Assembly (NCBI RefSeq): GCF_902859805.1
Contig: NZ_CADIKC010000001.1
Span: 186,001-250,000, forward strand
Source of the DNA: Paraburkholderia sediminicola
GTDB taxonomy: Bacteria > Pseudomonadota > Gammaproteobacteria > Burkholderiales > Burkholderiaceae
Reading direction: 5' to 3'
DNA length: 64,000 nt
In this document: piece by piece, positions 7,758 to 17,326 of the stretch
How the letters are laid out: each line of letters opens with the position of its first letter
Numbering within the stretch: position 1 is the stretch's first letter
Position numbers and translations under genes: made by a program
Notes under the pieces: model-generated
Seen by the model: only the letters and a program-made list of their open reading frames with translations
The model's database searches: none
What the model was told of the DNA's origin: nothing

Positions 7758-9110
7758 TCACTGCGAAATACGAAGGATTTGCGACGCCAGCTGCGAAAAG
7801 CATGGCGCCAGGTCCCCGGGTGTCGCCGCGTGGCAATACACGCCTACCGGCTGCTTCGAGTTGTAGCAGCGCGGTAGCGAATCGGGTGTATTCGCCATGC
7901 ATTTGAGAACGTCCTGGCCCAACTCGTTATCGGGGCCTGCGGGTTGCACTAGCTGCGGGCCCAAGCCGAGCGTGAACACATAGATGTTGTTGTTGCGTGC
8001 GTCCGCTGCCATCGCTTCGAGCAGGTTGCGTGAGGCTCGATTGACATTCTGATAGGTGACGGCCGCCGTGACAACGCGCGGACTATTCGTGATGATCGGA
8101 AAGGTCGTGTCGGTCGGATTGTGCGCATTGTAGTAGGCGGGAAGTGACGGGATGAAACTGCTCGAATCGCCCTCCAGATCCGAGTCGTAACACGGCGAAC
8201 TAAACGCTGTCTGCAACTGATCGAAGCGCCACAGCCCGCTCATCTTGCCTTTACTGTCGGGCGACGCTATCGTGCCAACGAGGTTGTTACACGCCTTGGC
8301 CTTCTTCGCAAACGTAAACGCCGACGCAAAGCTATTCGGCGCACCATCGGAAAAGAACACGATCACGCGTAGACTCGACGGATTCTGCAACTTGTTCATC
8401 TGATTACGCGCATTCCAGAACGCTTCCGAGGAATTGGTGCTGCCAGAGAAGCTATATTTCTGGATTTGCGACGTCATCGTCGCGCGCTCGAAACCACGTG
8501 AGCTGTCCAGTTTGAACGGCGTGTCGATGATAGTGCCGTAAGCGAAATGCATCAGGGCGACCCGGTCGTTCGTGATGTCAAAGCTGTTCAGGAACGAGAT
8601 GGCGTTCGCTCGCACCACGGGTGGCTCGGTCGGGTCCGTTCCCATCGACCCAGTCGTATCGATCACAAACGCCATATCGAGCGTCTTGCGGATCGCCTGC
8701 GAAGATGCGCTAACGTTCAGCACCTTGAACCCAAGCGTCTGCATGAAGGTGACCGGCACCTGGGCCTGCGCCGACATGCCGATCGTCACGGTCCCCTGAT
8801 TATCGAACACGACTGAGGGCGTACCGGCCGTTGCCGTCGAGCCGAGAAAGCCGGCCGGATAGTTGGCCGCAAAAAACGCATTGGCGGCCTGCGTCGCGTT
8901 CGTGGTCTGCTCTGACTTATTGTTGCCGCGCGTGACGGCCTGGCCCGCGGCGACTACCGCGCCGTCGGTGGCGGCATCGAGCCGCGCCCGAATCATGTAG
9001 CCGAGACCCGAATCGATTGCGAGGCCAACAATGCCCAGCAACGCGACCAGCGATACCGCGACAAGGATACTGATCGAGCCTTTCTGATGTTTGCATGGCG
9101 CTGTTTTCAT
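7758..9110 (-). CDS. tadG: TadG-like pilus assembly protein with VWA domain
   Basis: 450 residues. The ATG at 9110 is chosen because GGGGGATGGA precedes it, although the frame stays open further upstream. The N-terminus has the TadE/TadG-type membrane anchor (residues ~12-34, ISILVAVSLVALLGIVGLAI). A von Willebrand A domain begins at residue ~147, with a MIDAS-like metal site DTTGSMG (D151), and runs through FFSDGAPNSF. Its length and position at the end of the Tad operon fit TadG, a minor pilin-like or anchoring component at the envelope. It ends with a short conserved helix (FSQLASQILRISQ). Confidence 0.88.
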   Translation of the reverse strand: MKTAPCKHQKGSISILVAVSLVALLGIVGLAIDSGLGYMIRARLDAATDGAVVAAGQAVTRGNNKSEQTTNATQAANAFFAANYPAGFLGSTATAGTPSVVFDNQGTVTIGMSAQAQVPVTFMQTLGFKVLNVSASSQAIRKTLDMAFVIDTTGSMGTDPTEPPVVRANAISFLNSFDITNDRVALMHFAYGTIIDTPFKLDSSRGFERATMTSQIQKYSFSGSTNSSEAFWNARNQMNKLQNPSSLRVIVFFSDGAPNSFASAFTFAKKAKACNNLVGTIASPDSKGKMSGLWRFDQLQTAFSSPCYDSDLEGDSSSFIPSLPAYYNAHNPTDTTFPIITNSPRVVTAAVTYQNVNRASRNLLEAMAADARNNNIYVFTLGLGPQLVQPAGPDNELGQDVLKCMANTPDSLPRCYNSKQPVGVYCHAATPGDLAPCFSQLASQILRISQ

Positions 9111-9139
9111 TCCATCCCCCGACCTGCTTTTATTTTGAA

Positions 9140-9781
9140 TCAGAACACCGTCATCGCATACAGATTCGGCGACAGCGCCGGTGTCGTGACACCGCCACCC
9201 AGATTTAACGATCCGATCAGCGGTGTTTGCAGATAAAACGCTTCGACGGCGTACGCAATCTGCCCGCTCGATAGGTTGCCTTGCAACAGATTCACGACCG
9301 GCGAGTTGCTGCCTGGCGCGGGCAAGCCGCTGCAACTACCCGTGCCATCGGTGGCCCAGCTCGTGCTCGTGCCGCTGCTGCTGCCACAGGTCCACAGTTT
9401 GCTTGCCGGAAAGTAGTTGCCGCCGGTCCAGCGATACTGCGCGACCACCACCCCGGTGCAGTTGTTGCCGTTGGCGTCGCAGTTGTTGTTGCCCATGATC
9501 TCAGTGATGTAGACCATGCCGTTCGCGTTCATGTTGAGCGGCGGCGTGGTCGCGGTGAGCGACGACATGATGGTCTGCATCGGATACGTCAGAGACGCGC
9601 GCGACGACAGGTTCGCCCCTTCGCGGCTCACGCTGATCAGAATCATCTGCGCCTGGATGTTGCGCGCGACGTCGACGACCGGCAGCGCAAGCGCAACGAG
9701 TATCGGCAGCAATAGCGCCAGTTCCACGCTGACGATACCCGTGGCCTTGCCGCGGCTCCTCCCCCATGGTTTTGTCTTCAT
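9140..9781 (-). CDS. tadF: TadE/TadF-like pseudopilin
   Basis: 213 residues. A basic start (KTKPWGRSRGKATG) is followed by a pilin-like hydrophobic helix, SVELALLLPILVALALPVVD, at residues ~18-38. The Glu five residues after the Gly is the prepilin-processing pattern of TadE/TadF. The rest is a periplasmic domain with several cysteines. The start codon lies one base after the tadE stop, so the two are coupled. TadE and TadF are minor pseudopilins needed for Flp pilus assembly; assignment as TadF rather than a second TadE rests on order and size. Confidence 0.85.
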   Translation of the reverse strand: MKTKPWGRSRGKATGIVSVELALLLPILVALALPVVDVARNIQAQMILISVSREGANLSSRASLTYPMQTIMSSLTATTPPLNMNANGMVYITEIMGNNNCDANGNNCTGVVVAQYRWTGGNYFPASKLWTCGSSSGTSTSWATDGTGSCSGLPAPGSNSPVVNLLQGNLSSGQIAYAVEAFYLQTPLIGSLNLGGGVTTPALSPNLYAMTVF

Positions 9782-9782
9782 G

Positions 9783-10292
9783 TTAGAAGCCCTCGTTGCG
9801 CATCGTCGTCGCGACGCTAAAGCTATATTGGCCTCCGGCGAAGAACGGGCTGACCAACGGCGTCAGCAACGGCCAGATGCAATTGATCTGCAACACCACG
9901 ATGTCGCCAGGACTGCCGAACATGCTGGATCCGTAGCTCGCCTGGGTGTTATAGCTTTGCGTCACGCCGTTGATCGTAATCGTATAGCTGGGTGACACCA
10001 TGTTGTACAAACCCATTGAACTATCCTTGATCTCCTGGACGATCGCGAGATAACGCTGCTGATTGGTCGCGTTCGGGTCGAGGTTGCTTTGACCGGTCAC
10101 TGAATAGCGTGCGCCCTCGCGCACTGCATATTGCATCGTCAGGTTGACCCACAGCGCGATCCCCAAATCCATCGCAATGCACAGCAGCAGAAGCAGCACC
10201 GGAGCAAGCAGCGCAAACTCAACAGTGACGACACCACGCTGTTTGAGCGTTCGCTTCGGCGCTTGCTTCAATTGCGGACGAGCAATTTTCAT
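9783..10292 (-). CDS. tadE: TadE-like pseudopilin
   Basis: 169 residues from the ATG at 10292, which has a textbook GAGGAGACGAT just upstream; frames extending to 10349 lack this. A TadE motif sits at residues ~19-42: RGVVTVEFALLAPVLLLLLC, with Gly and Glu in the prepilin-peptidase position. A conserved YAVREGARYSVTG stretch, common in TadE proteins, follows. It is a minor pseudopilin of the Flp pilus, processed by TadV. It is transcribed after tadC and directly coupled to the next pseudopilin gene. Confidence 0.9.
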   Translation of the reverse strand: MKIARPQLKQAPKRTLKQRGVVTVEFALLAPVLLLLLCIAMDLGIALWVNLTMQYAVREGARYSVTGQSNLDPNATNQQRYLAIVQEIKDSSMGLYNMVSPSYTITINGVTQSYNTQASYGSSMFGSPGDIVVLQINCIWPLLTPLVSPFFAGGQYSFSVATTMRNEGF

Positions 10293-10355
10293 ATCGTCTC
10301 CTCGTTGAGGGTCACCAGGTATCGTCATCGAGGCCGGCATGGGGTCCATGCTTCC

Positions 10356-11303
10356 CTAGATGCCACTCATCGTGGGCACCAGCTGGCGTATCACCTGGAT
10401 CGCTGCCGGACCAATCAATACCGTAACCAATGCGGGAAAGATAAAGAACATCAGCGGAAACAGTAACTTGAGCGCGATCTTGGCAGCCTTCTCTTCAGCG
10501 CGCATGCGGCGTTTGGTGCGCAGGTTGTCTGTATAGACACGCAGCGAATCGCCGACGCTGGTGCCGAATCGATCGGCCTGAATCAGCATCGCAGCGAGCG
10601 TGTCGATATCTTCGACGCCGGTGCGCAGCGACAGGTTGCGCAGCGCCTTATCGCGTCCCGAACCGGCACGCAGTTCGAGCAACACCAACTCGAATTCGTC
10701 TTTCAGCGCGTGGCTTCTTACGCCGATTTCCCGTGTGACGCGCATCATAGCCGCGTCGAGGCCAAGGCCGGCCTCCACACAGACGGTCATCAGATCAAGC
10801 GCATCAGGCAGATCCTCGAACAGCTTGCGCTGCCGTTGTTCGATCATGCGTGAAAGGACCAGGTTCGGCAGATAGAAACCGAGCGCCGACGCAGCGAGCA
10901 CTGCAAGCAGCAGCAACATGCGCCGCTCAGGGGTGAACAGGCTTCCGCAAAAAATCAGGGCTATGGCCGGCAACACCAGCGCCAGCAGGGTCTTCGCGGC
11001 GAAATAAAGCGCCGGGGCGGACGGATTGCGGATGCCTGCATTGGCAAACCGCAACCGGAGCGTCGACTTGTCCCAATCTTCTTTCGGCAAAGAAAGTTTT
11101 GCGACATGGTGGGACATTTTCGTGACGGTTTCGACCCACGTATTCTGTTTGCCCGAGTCGGACTCGTCGAGGGACGCCGGTGCACCGACATGATCGATAC
11201 GCCGTTGCAATGGATCGGGCCGCAACAGCATCATCGCCTTCAGCATGGCGCCGAACACTATGAGAAACATCAGGCCCAGCATGACGATTTGTTCGGTTCT
11301 CAT
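10356..11303 (-). CDS. tadC: TadC inner-membrane platform protein (T2SF domain)
   Basis: 315 residues. The C-terminal half is a type II secretion system F domain, with DLPDALDLMTVCVEAGLGLD at residues ~163-182 and KKLLFPLMFFIFPA-type membrane helices near the end. TM segments lie near residues ~5-25, ~110-150 and ~275-305. TadB and TadC form the inner-membrane platform that the TadA ATPase drives. The start has only a weak ribosome-binding site. It lies 75 bases after tadB. Confidence 0.93.
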   Translation of the reverse strand: MRTEQIVMLGLMFLIVFGAMLKAMMLLRPDPLQRRIDHVGAPASLDESDSGKQNTWVETVTKMSHHVAKLSLPKEDWDKSTLRLRFANAGIRNPSAPALYFAAKTLLALVLPAIALIFCGSLFTPERRMLLLLAVLAASALGFYLPNLVLSRMIEQRQRKLFEDLPDALDLMTVCVEAGLGLDAAMMRVTREIGVRSHALKDEFELVLLELRAGSGRDKALRNLSLRTGVEDIDTLAAMLIQADRFGTSVGDSLRVYTDNLRTKRRMRAEEKAAKIALKLLFPLMFFIFPALVTVLIGPAAIQVIRQLVPTMSGI

Positions 11304-11378
11304 GGTCTGCGGGCTGCCCCGCCCTCCTCGATTCGTTGTTACCCGATGCGCCGGCTTGAAATCGTTCCGATCCCGCGA

Positions 11379-12356
11379 CTACACGCGGATACGTATCACC
11401 TTGCGCATCCACAAGATGCCGAATAGCATCATCGTGAGCGCAGACACGGCAAGACGGATGCCGGTCGGATCGGCCCAGAACACTTTGATATATCCCGGGT
11501 TGAGCAGGGACAGTACCCCTACGACGACGAACGGCAGCAAGCCGAGAATCCATGCCGACAGCCGCCCCTCCGCCGACAGCACTCGCACCTTGCCCAGCAG
11601 CTTCAGGCGCTCGCGAATAATGTTGCTGATGCAACCGAGGATCTCCGCGAGGTTGCCACCCGCCTCGCGCTGGATCAGCACGGCGATCACAAAATAACGA
11701 AGATCGTCCACCGGCACCCGGTTCACCATGTTCAGCAGCGCATCGTTCATCGACACGCCGTAATTGATCTCGTCGAATGCCAGCGCAAACTCTCCGCCAA
11801 GTGGATTGGGAAGTTCTTCGCCGACCATCCCAAGCGCAGCGGGAAACGAGTGCCCGGCGCGCAGCGCACGGCCAATCAGATCGGCGGCGTCCGGCAGTTG
11901 TCGCTCCAGCTGCAACACACGTTTGCCGCGCTTGCGGCGCAGGACCATCAGCGGCAGCAGCGCGCTCGCGCCGGCGAGTCCGAGCATCACGGTCCATGGC
12001 ACATGCAGCACGAATCCGATGAACAGCCCCGTGAGCCCGGACAGGAGCGCATAGGTCACAAAACGCGCTACCGACCACGTGAGCCCCGACTGTTGCAACT
12101 GGCGGTCAAGCGTATGCACGCGCGGCAAAACCAGCAGAAGCCGGGTGAGCGCTGGCGATTCGCTCAGCATGCGTTGCTTCAGAATCGACAGTTGCTCCGC
12201 GCTCACATTGCCGCCCGCGGACAATGCGCGGATGCGCTCGTCCATGCGCTTGACGACAGGGCCATGATGGCTGCTCCAGAACAGGTAGATGCTCTCGATC
12301 AGCAGCACGATCGCCAGAAACGCCAGAACCGCGAAACCGATAAACGATGTGTTCAT
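11379..12356 (-). CDS. tadB: TadB inner-membrane platform protein (T2SF domain)
   Basis: 325 residues. It has an N-terminal helix (residues ~5-25), two central helices (~95-140) and a T2SF domain (LERQLPDAADLIGRALRAGH at ~170-190), then a C-terminal hairpin of two helices. AAGGAGTCGAGC precedes the ATG. It pairs with TadC as the platform of the Flp pilus machine and follows the TadA ATPase gene by 46 bases. Confidence 0.93.
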   Translation of the reverse strand: MNTSFIGFAVLAFLAIVLLIESIYLFWSSHHGPVVKRMDERIRALSAGGNVSAEQLSILKQRMLSESPALTRLLLVLPRVHTLDRQLQQSGLTWSVARFVTYALLSGLTGLFIGFVLHVPWTVMLGLAGASALLPLMVLRRKRGKRVLQLERQLPDAADLIGRALRAGHSFPAALGMVGEELPNPLGGEFALAFDEINYGVSMNDALLNMVNRVPVDDLRYFVIAVLIQREAGGNLAEILGCISNIIRERLKLLGKVRVLSAEGRLSAWILGLLPFVVVGVLSLLNPGYIKVFWADPTGIRLAVSALTMMLFGILWMRKVIRIRV

Positions 12357-12402
12357 GCTCGACTCCTTGGACGACGCGGACCTTGCGGTTCGCGTCGTGT
12401 GC

Positions 12403-13779
12403 TTACACGTCCAGATGCCGCGTGGGATCGAACATCTGATCGGGCAGCGTGATACCGAAGCCGGCCAGCCGGTCGCAGAACTTCGGGCGAACGCCGGTCG
12501 CGCAGAAGTAACCTTTGATCATGCCGTTTTCGTCGACACCGGTACGCTTGAACGTAAAGATCTCCTGCATGTTGATGATGTCGCCCTCCATGCCGGTGAT
12601 TTCCTGAATGCTCATCAACTTGCGGCGGCCATCCGTGAGCCGCGACGCCTGCACGACCACCGTGATCGCCGAGGCGATCTGCTGGCGGATCGCCTTGATC
12701 GGCATCGTCAGGCCGGCCATGCCAACCATGTTTTCCAGCCGTGTCAAACCATCGCGCGGTGTATTCGCATGCAGCGTCGCCATCGAACCTTCGTGGCCGG
12801 TGTTCATCGCGTGCAGCATGTCAAGCGCTTCGGCGCCCCGCACCTCGCCCAGTACGATGCGATCGGGCCGCATCCGCAGCGCATTGCGCACCAGCGAACG
12901 CTGCGAAATTTCGCCCTTGCCTTCAATATTCGGCGGACGCGTTTCGAGGCGCAGCACGTGTTGCTGGCGCAGTTGCAGTTCCGCCGCGTCTTCGATCGTG
13001 ACAATCCGCTCGTCGTCGGGAATGAAACCGGACAGCAGATTCAGCAAGGTCGTTTTGCCGCTGCCAGTGCCGCCCGAAATCAGCACGTTGAGCTTCGACT
13101 TGATCAGCGCTTCGAGTAGTTGCGCCATCGCCGGCGTGAAGCTCTGGTTGTTCACCATATCGGTCACGGTCAGCGGATTCACCGCGAAGCGGCGAATTGA
13201 CACCAGGGGGCCGTCGATCGCCGACGGCGGAATGATCGCGTTGACGCGTGAGCCGTCCGGCAGGCGTGCATCGACCATCGGTGTCGATTCGTCGATGCGC
13301 CGGCCTACCCGTGAGACGATCCGCTCGATGATTTTCATCAAATGAGCATCATCGTAGAAGGTCACGTCGGTGTGTTCGAGGCGGCCGCGGCGTTCGACGT
13401 ACACGTGCTGTGACGTGTTGACCAGAATGTCGGAAATGGTCGGATCGCTAAGCAGCGGTTCGAGCGGCCCGAGTCCGACCATCTCGTCATGCACGTCCTG
13501 CGCAAGCCGGCGGCGCTCCAGCTCGTTCATCGGAATCTTGTCTTCCTCGACAATGCGCTCGACGAGTTGCGCCAGTTCGCGCTTGACTTGCTCAGGTGAA
13601 AGGCGTTGCAGCTTGTCCAGTTCGACGCGCTCGATGATCGTTTGATGAATATTCATCTTGAGCTGCTGATACGCGCGCCGCGCCGCAAGGCTCTCGGCGG
13701 CGACGCCTGCCGCTGCCGCGCCCGCCGTATCTGCCGGCATAAATCCGTTCTGGATCGACATCTGTTCGCGCAATGACAT
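12403..13779 (-). CDS. tadA: TadA/CpaF secretion ATPase
   Basis: 458 residues of the GspE/VirB11-type ATPase family. Walker A is [18 protein letters not shown] (residues ~232-249), the Asp box includes [10 protein letters not shown], Walker B is [13 protein letters not shown], and the His box is [15 protein letters not shown]. The N-terminal ~100 residues hold the usual CpaF helical domain ([20 protein letters not shown], shortened). It is the hexameric motor that extends, and in some species also retracts, the Flp pilus. GGAGACCATC precedes the ATG. Confidence 0.95.
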   Translation of the reverse strand: MSLREQMSIQNGFMPADTAGAAAAGVAAESLAARRAYQQLKMNIHQTIIERVELDKLQRLSPEQVKRELAQLVERIVEEDKIPMNELERRRLAQDVHDEMVGLGPLEPLLSDPTISDILVNTSQHVYVERRGRLEHTDVTFYDDAHLMKIIERIVSRVGRRIDESTPMVDARLPDGSRVNAIIPPSAIDGPLVSIRRFAVNPLTVTDMVNNQSFTPAMAQLLEALIKSKLNVLISGGTGSGKTTLLNLLSGFIPDDERIVTIEDAAELQLRQQHVLRLETRPPNIEGKGEISQRSLVRNALRMRPDRIVLGEVRGAEALDMLHAMNTGHEGSMATLHANTPRDGLTRLENMVGMAGLTMPIKAIRQQIASAITVVVQASRLTDGRRKLMSIQEITGMEGDIINMQEIFTFKRTGVDENGMIKGYFCATGVRPKFCDRLAGFGITLPDQMFDPTRHLDV

Positions 13780-13804
13780 GATGGTCTCCGCTGCCGTTAG
13801 CCGG

Positions 13805-15007
13805 TCAGTGTTCAGTCTTCAACTGTTGAAGGGGATTTGGCCGGGTCGCGAAGAGGCGGCTCAGCACGCCTTTGCGCGGCGCCGCGACGACCGGCCACAA
13901 CGTTTCGGCGAGCAGAACGATCCCTTGGGCGAGCGCACTGCCCTTGGCCGTCGTGACGATCGGTATGCCGTGATTAAGCGCGTCGTTCGCGTGTTTTTCG
14001 TCGCGCGGCAACTGATGCGCGGCTTTGGCGCCAAGTGTTTCCTCGAGCGTCGCCAGGCTGATACGTGCGTTCTTGTCGTACTGGTTCACGATCAGCCGCA
14101 CCTTACTCGCCGAATAACCGAGTTCCTTGAAGATATCGAGCATGCGGCGCCCGGAATGCAGATAGAGAATGTTCTGCCGTATCACCATGCAAATCGAGTC
14201 GCTGTGATCGAGCACATGAATCGCGAGCGGGTTGATACTCTGCCCGACATCGACGATGACCGCGTCGTACTGTTCACGCACCAGCGCGAACATCCGTTCC
14301 AGATGTGCAGGGCGCAGCTCGGCTGCTTTGACCGGATCGCCAGCACCGGCCAGCACGTCCAGATTCGGGTGAACGTGCATCACGCAGGCTTCGAAGAAAG
14401 CGGCGTCGAGCCGGTCGATCTGCGAGCACAGATCGGCGAGCGTCGCCGGCGGCGCCTTGTCGGCCACCAGTAGGCTCGCGTCGGCAAACTGCTGGTTCAG
14501 GTCGATCAGCAACACGCGCTTTTCGCGCTGCGCGGCGAGGGTGTACGCGAGGTTTACGGCGATCAGCGTGGTGCCGCTGCCGCCCTTGCACGAGCTCACC
14601 GATACCATGCGTCCTTCGCGGCGCAATCCTGCGTTTTTCTTATTGGAGACATGCGTGAGCGCGTTGACGATTTCGCGTTCATCCAGCGGCCACGACAACA
14701 CGTGCCGCACGCCGGCGCGCATCGCAGCCATCAGGAGATTGGTCGACGGCGCGGGCGTGATCAGCATGCAATGCAGATGCGGCGTCTGCACGAGCGCCTC
14801 CTCGATGCCGCTCAGTTCGCGCTCCGTCAGATCGACGTCGTCGACGATCAACAGATCCGCCGTCTTGACCGCCGGGGCATGCGCGCGCAAGTTGCGCGCC
14901 TCTCCGTGCACGGTGCGCAGGCGATAGGCCACGCCGCTTGCTTCGAGCCGTGCGCCGATGTGCGTCGAGCGTTCCGCGCTGGACGAAATCAGGAGGATGT
15001 CGATCAT
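13805..15007 (-). CDS. tadZ: TadZ/CpaE pilus-localising ATPase
   Basis: 400 residues from the ATG at 15007, preceded by GGAGACTTGAA. The N-terminal ~120 residues form a receiver-like domain without a clear phospho-acceptor set. A ParA/MinD-type ATPase follows, with the deviant Walker [19 protein letters not shown] at residues ~141-158 and a [14 protein letters not shown] switch/Walker B region. CpaE/TadZ proteins position the Tad machine, often at a pole. The C-terminal ~35 residues are basic ([19 protein letters not shown]). The gene ends 25 bases before the tadA start. Confidence 0.93.
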   Translation of the reverse strand: MIDILLISSSAERSTHIGARLEASGVAYRLRTVHGEARNLRAHAPAVKTADLLIVDDVDLTERELSGIEEALVQTPHLHCMLITPAPSTNLLMAAMRAGVRHVLSWPLDEREIVNALTHVSNKKNAGLRREGRMVSVSSCKGGSGTTLIAVNLAYTLAAQREKRVLLIDLNQQFADASLLVADKAPPATLADLCSQIDRLDAAFFEACVMHVHPNLDVLAGAGDPVKAAELRPAHLERMFALVREQYDAVIVDVGQSINPLAIHVLDHSDSICMVIRQNILYLHSGRRMLDIFKELGYSASKVRLIVNQYDKNARISLATLEETLGAKAAHQLPRDEKHANDALNHGIPIVTTAKGSALAQGIVLLAETLWPVVAAPRKGVLSRLFATRPNPLQQLKTEH

Positions 15008-15053
15008 TTCAAGTCTCCGCTGACCCTGCAAGGTTCTGTTGCCAGAACCTGTT

Positions 15054-15347
15054 TCAGTAACTACTGCTCGAGCCGACGCCGATCGTGAACATATTCGTTG
15101 GCGGTGTCGGCGCGGTGAACGATTTGGCGTAGCCCTTCTGTCCGGCTACCGCCGCCGTACCGTCGATGCCCGACACCGGATCGGTGTTGGCCGAGGCTTC
15201 CGGATTGAGTGTCTGCATTGCCTTGAGCTGGTTGACCGAATCGCCGAAGGTCGCGTCCCAGTGGGGTGTCGAGGTGAGGCACCCGGCGAGCGTTACAGTC
15301 ACGCCAGCGCACAACGCGAGGCGGATCAGTGTGGGAATGGTTTTCAT
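15054..15347 (-). CDS. Small Tad-locus lipoprotein (CpaD-like C-terminal motif)
   Basis: 97 residues with a lipoprotein signal: hydrophobic residues ~7-20, then lipobox LAGC at 20-23. The mature part carries WDATFGDSVNQLKAMQTLNP and, further on, GIDGTAAVAGQKGYAKSF. I know this FG-avr..Q..nP / GlDG.aA pattern from short lipoproteins in beta- and gammaproteobacterial Tad loci, and it resembles the end of CpaD. It lies between the secretin and tadZ, where cpaD sits in other loci, so it may be a minimal secretin-associated lipoprotein. Function is inferred from position. Confidence 0.75.
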   Translation of the reverse strand: MKTIPTLIRLALCAGVTVTLAGCLTSTPHWDATFGDSVNQLKAMQTLNPEASANTDPVSGIDGTAAVAGQKGYAKSFTAPTPPTNMFTIGVGSSSSY

Positions 15348-15383
15348 GTCGATCTCCGAATAACCGTTAGATGCGCGCTTCTA

Positions 15384-17276
15384 TCACCGCGCCGCGTGTG
15401 AGTCGGCGTCCGCGGGGAGCGTCGCACTGACCACCGCCGCGGCGGGGACCGGTTCGCTACGCGGCGCGTCATTGGGTTTGGTGGACGTGAGCGGCTGCGA
15501 GTCGGGCGTGCCGTGGTCGTCGTCCGGTGCCGGTACCCGAGCGGGCCCGGAGACCGGTACCGTGTTGCGATCAGGGGCAGGCGCCGGTTGCGGCGGCAGC
15601 GTCGGCGCAACCAGTACGGGCGACGTCGTTGTAGCGGCCGATGAAGCGCCTGCCGCCGGCGTCGCGCGCTTCTTGCCTTCCATGTTGCCGGTCAGATAGA
15701 CGTTGGCTTCGCCCGCATCGCCGAACCCGTCAGTTGGCAGCGGATAGTTTCGCGGCAGCGGTTTCGCAAGGCGCGGCGTGACCACGAACACCAGTTCCGT
15801 CTTGTCCTGTTCGTAACTCGTGCTCCGGAACAGCGCGCCTAGCACCGGAAGTTCGCCCGCTCCTGGCAGACCCTTGAGCGTGCCGGTCACGCTGCTTTTG
15901 AGCAGACCGCCAATCGCGAAACTCTGGCCGTCGTAGACCTGCAGCGTGGTCGAGGCGCGGCGGGTTGTGATCAGTGGCAGGATCGTTGTGTTGTTGGAGT
16001 TGCCAGCGGTGACCGCAACGCCTGTCGACGACAGTTCCGATACTTCCGGTGCGACCTTCAGGTTGATGCGGCCGCCTTCGAGCACGGTCGGCGTAAAGGT
16101 CAGGCCGACGCCGTATTGCTCTTCCTGCAGCACGATCGTCGTGCCGTTCGCACCGTTGCTTTGCGGCACCGGAATGTAGACCTTGCCGCCCGCGAGGAAA
16201 CTCGCTTCCTGGCCGCTGATCGCCATCAGGTTCGGCTCGGCGAGAATCTTCACGAGTTGATCAGTTTTCTGGGCGTCAAACGCCAGCTTCAGCGGCGAGT
16301 TGTTGGCCTTCGATGCTGTGATGGCGCTAAGCCCACCCGACAGGAAATCCGCCAGCAAGCCAAAACTCCAGCTGCCGAAGCCGCCATTGATGTTAGCTGC
16401 CATGCCAAGTTGGTCGATGAGCGTCTTCGACACTTCGGCAACCTTCACCTCGAGCATCACCTGCTGAGGCGCGGCGATATGCATCATATTGATGATGCGT
16501 TCCGAATTGCCGCCTCCTAACGACGGCGGCGGCTGGATAGCCAGGCGCGCCCCGCCGATCGGCAGCGGCCCCGCAGCCGGCGCGGCGCTCGGCACGGCCG
16601 CGGTAGGACGCGCCACAAACGCATGCGCGAGTTCGACGATGCGCTCAGCTTTCACCGAGTCCGACACCACGCCCGTCAGCACCAGCGTGTCGGCAGCGGC
16701 CTTCACCTGCACACCGGTTTCTTCAGGCATCAGCACCGCGAGTGTCTGTTGCAGGCCGGCCGGGTCTGCGCCGACATTCACGTCGATGATCGTGCACGAG
16801 CCGCTCTTGCCCTGCACGATCATGTTGGTTGTACCAACGTCAGACCCGAGCAGATAGAGGGTTGTCGGCGACACCAGCATCGCCTGCACGATCGATGGGT
16901 TACCAACCGTGCGCGTACGCACGGGCTCACGCAGATCGACCATGGTCGACTTGCCAACAGGAATCTGTACCGACGTATGGTCAGCGACGGGCCCTGTGCA
17001 GCTCGGGCCTCTGCCGGCTTGCGACGAGCCGTTGGTAGGCGCGCCGCTGCCGCTCATGCCGATGGTCAGATGCACCGGCCCGCTGGCCGCAACGGTAAGC
17101 GGTGTATCCGGCAGCGCCGGCACGTTCTGCCCGGCGGCCTGCGCGGCGGGCAACGCCCACAGGCAGGTACCGATCAGCCCGCATGCGCTCGCCTGAGCGA
17201 TCCGCAGCCGGGTCCTGGGTTGCGTGACGTGCGGAGCACTCGTCGCATTCGCGCGATGATTCGGTCTGGCGTTCAT
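15384..17276 (-). CDS. rcpA: RcpA/CpaC outer-membrane secretin
   Basis: 630 residues. A signal peptide (to ~residue 47) is followed by a short pilus/BON-like N-domain: VGKSTMVDLREPVRTRTVGN, then LYLLGSDVGTTNMIV at ~110-160, and a KAERIVELAHAFV repeat. The secretin domain runs from ~260 to ~510 (VMLEVKVAEVSKTLIDQLG; QEASFLAGGKVYIPVPQ; SFAIGGLLKSSVTGTLKGLP; ELVFVVTPRLAKPL). After residue ~525 an unusual tail of about 100 residues rich in Pro, Ala and Thr is present. It forms the channel for the Flp pilus. The ATG is preceded by TTACGGGGGTAGGAC. Confidence 0.93.
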   Translation of the reverse strand: MNARPNHRANATSAPHVTQPRTRLRIAQASACGLIGTCLWALPAAQAAGQNVPALPDTPLTVAASGPVHLTIGMSGSGAPTNGSSQAGRGPSCTGPVADHTSVQIPVGKSTMVDLREPVRTRTVGNPSIVQAMLVSPTTLYLLGSDVGTTNMIVQGKSGSCTIIDVNVGADPAGLQQTLAVLMPEETGVQVKAAADTLVLTGVVSDSVKAERIVELAHAFVARPTAAVPSAAPAAGPLPIGGARLAIQPPPSLGGGNSERIINMMHIAAPQQVMLEVKVAEVSKTLIDQLGMAANINGGFGSWSFGLLADFLSGGLSAITASKANNSPLKLAFDAQKTDQLVKILAEPNLMAISGQEASFLAGGKVYIPVPQSNGANGTTIVLQEEQYGVGLTFTPTVLEGGRINLKVAPEVSELSSTGVAVTAGNSNNTTILPLITTRRASTTLQVYDGQSFAIGGLLKSSVTGTLKGLPGAGELPVLGALFRSTSYEQDKTELVFVVTPRLAKPLPRNYPLPTDGFGDAGEANVYLTGNMEGKKRATPAAGASSAATTTSPVLVAPTLPPQPAPAPDRNTVPVSGPARVPAPDDDHGTPDSQPLTSTKPNDAPRSEPVPAAAVVSATLPADADSHAAR

Positions 17277-17326
17277 GTCCTACCCCCGTAATGGCGCCGT
17301 TTGTCACGGCTTGCAGGCTGAGCCTG

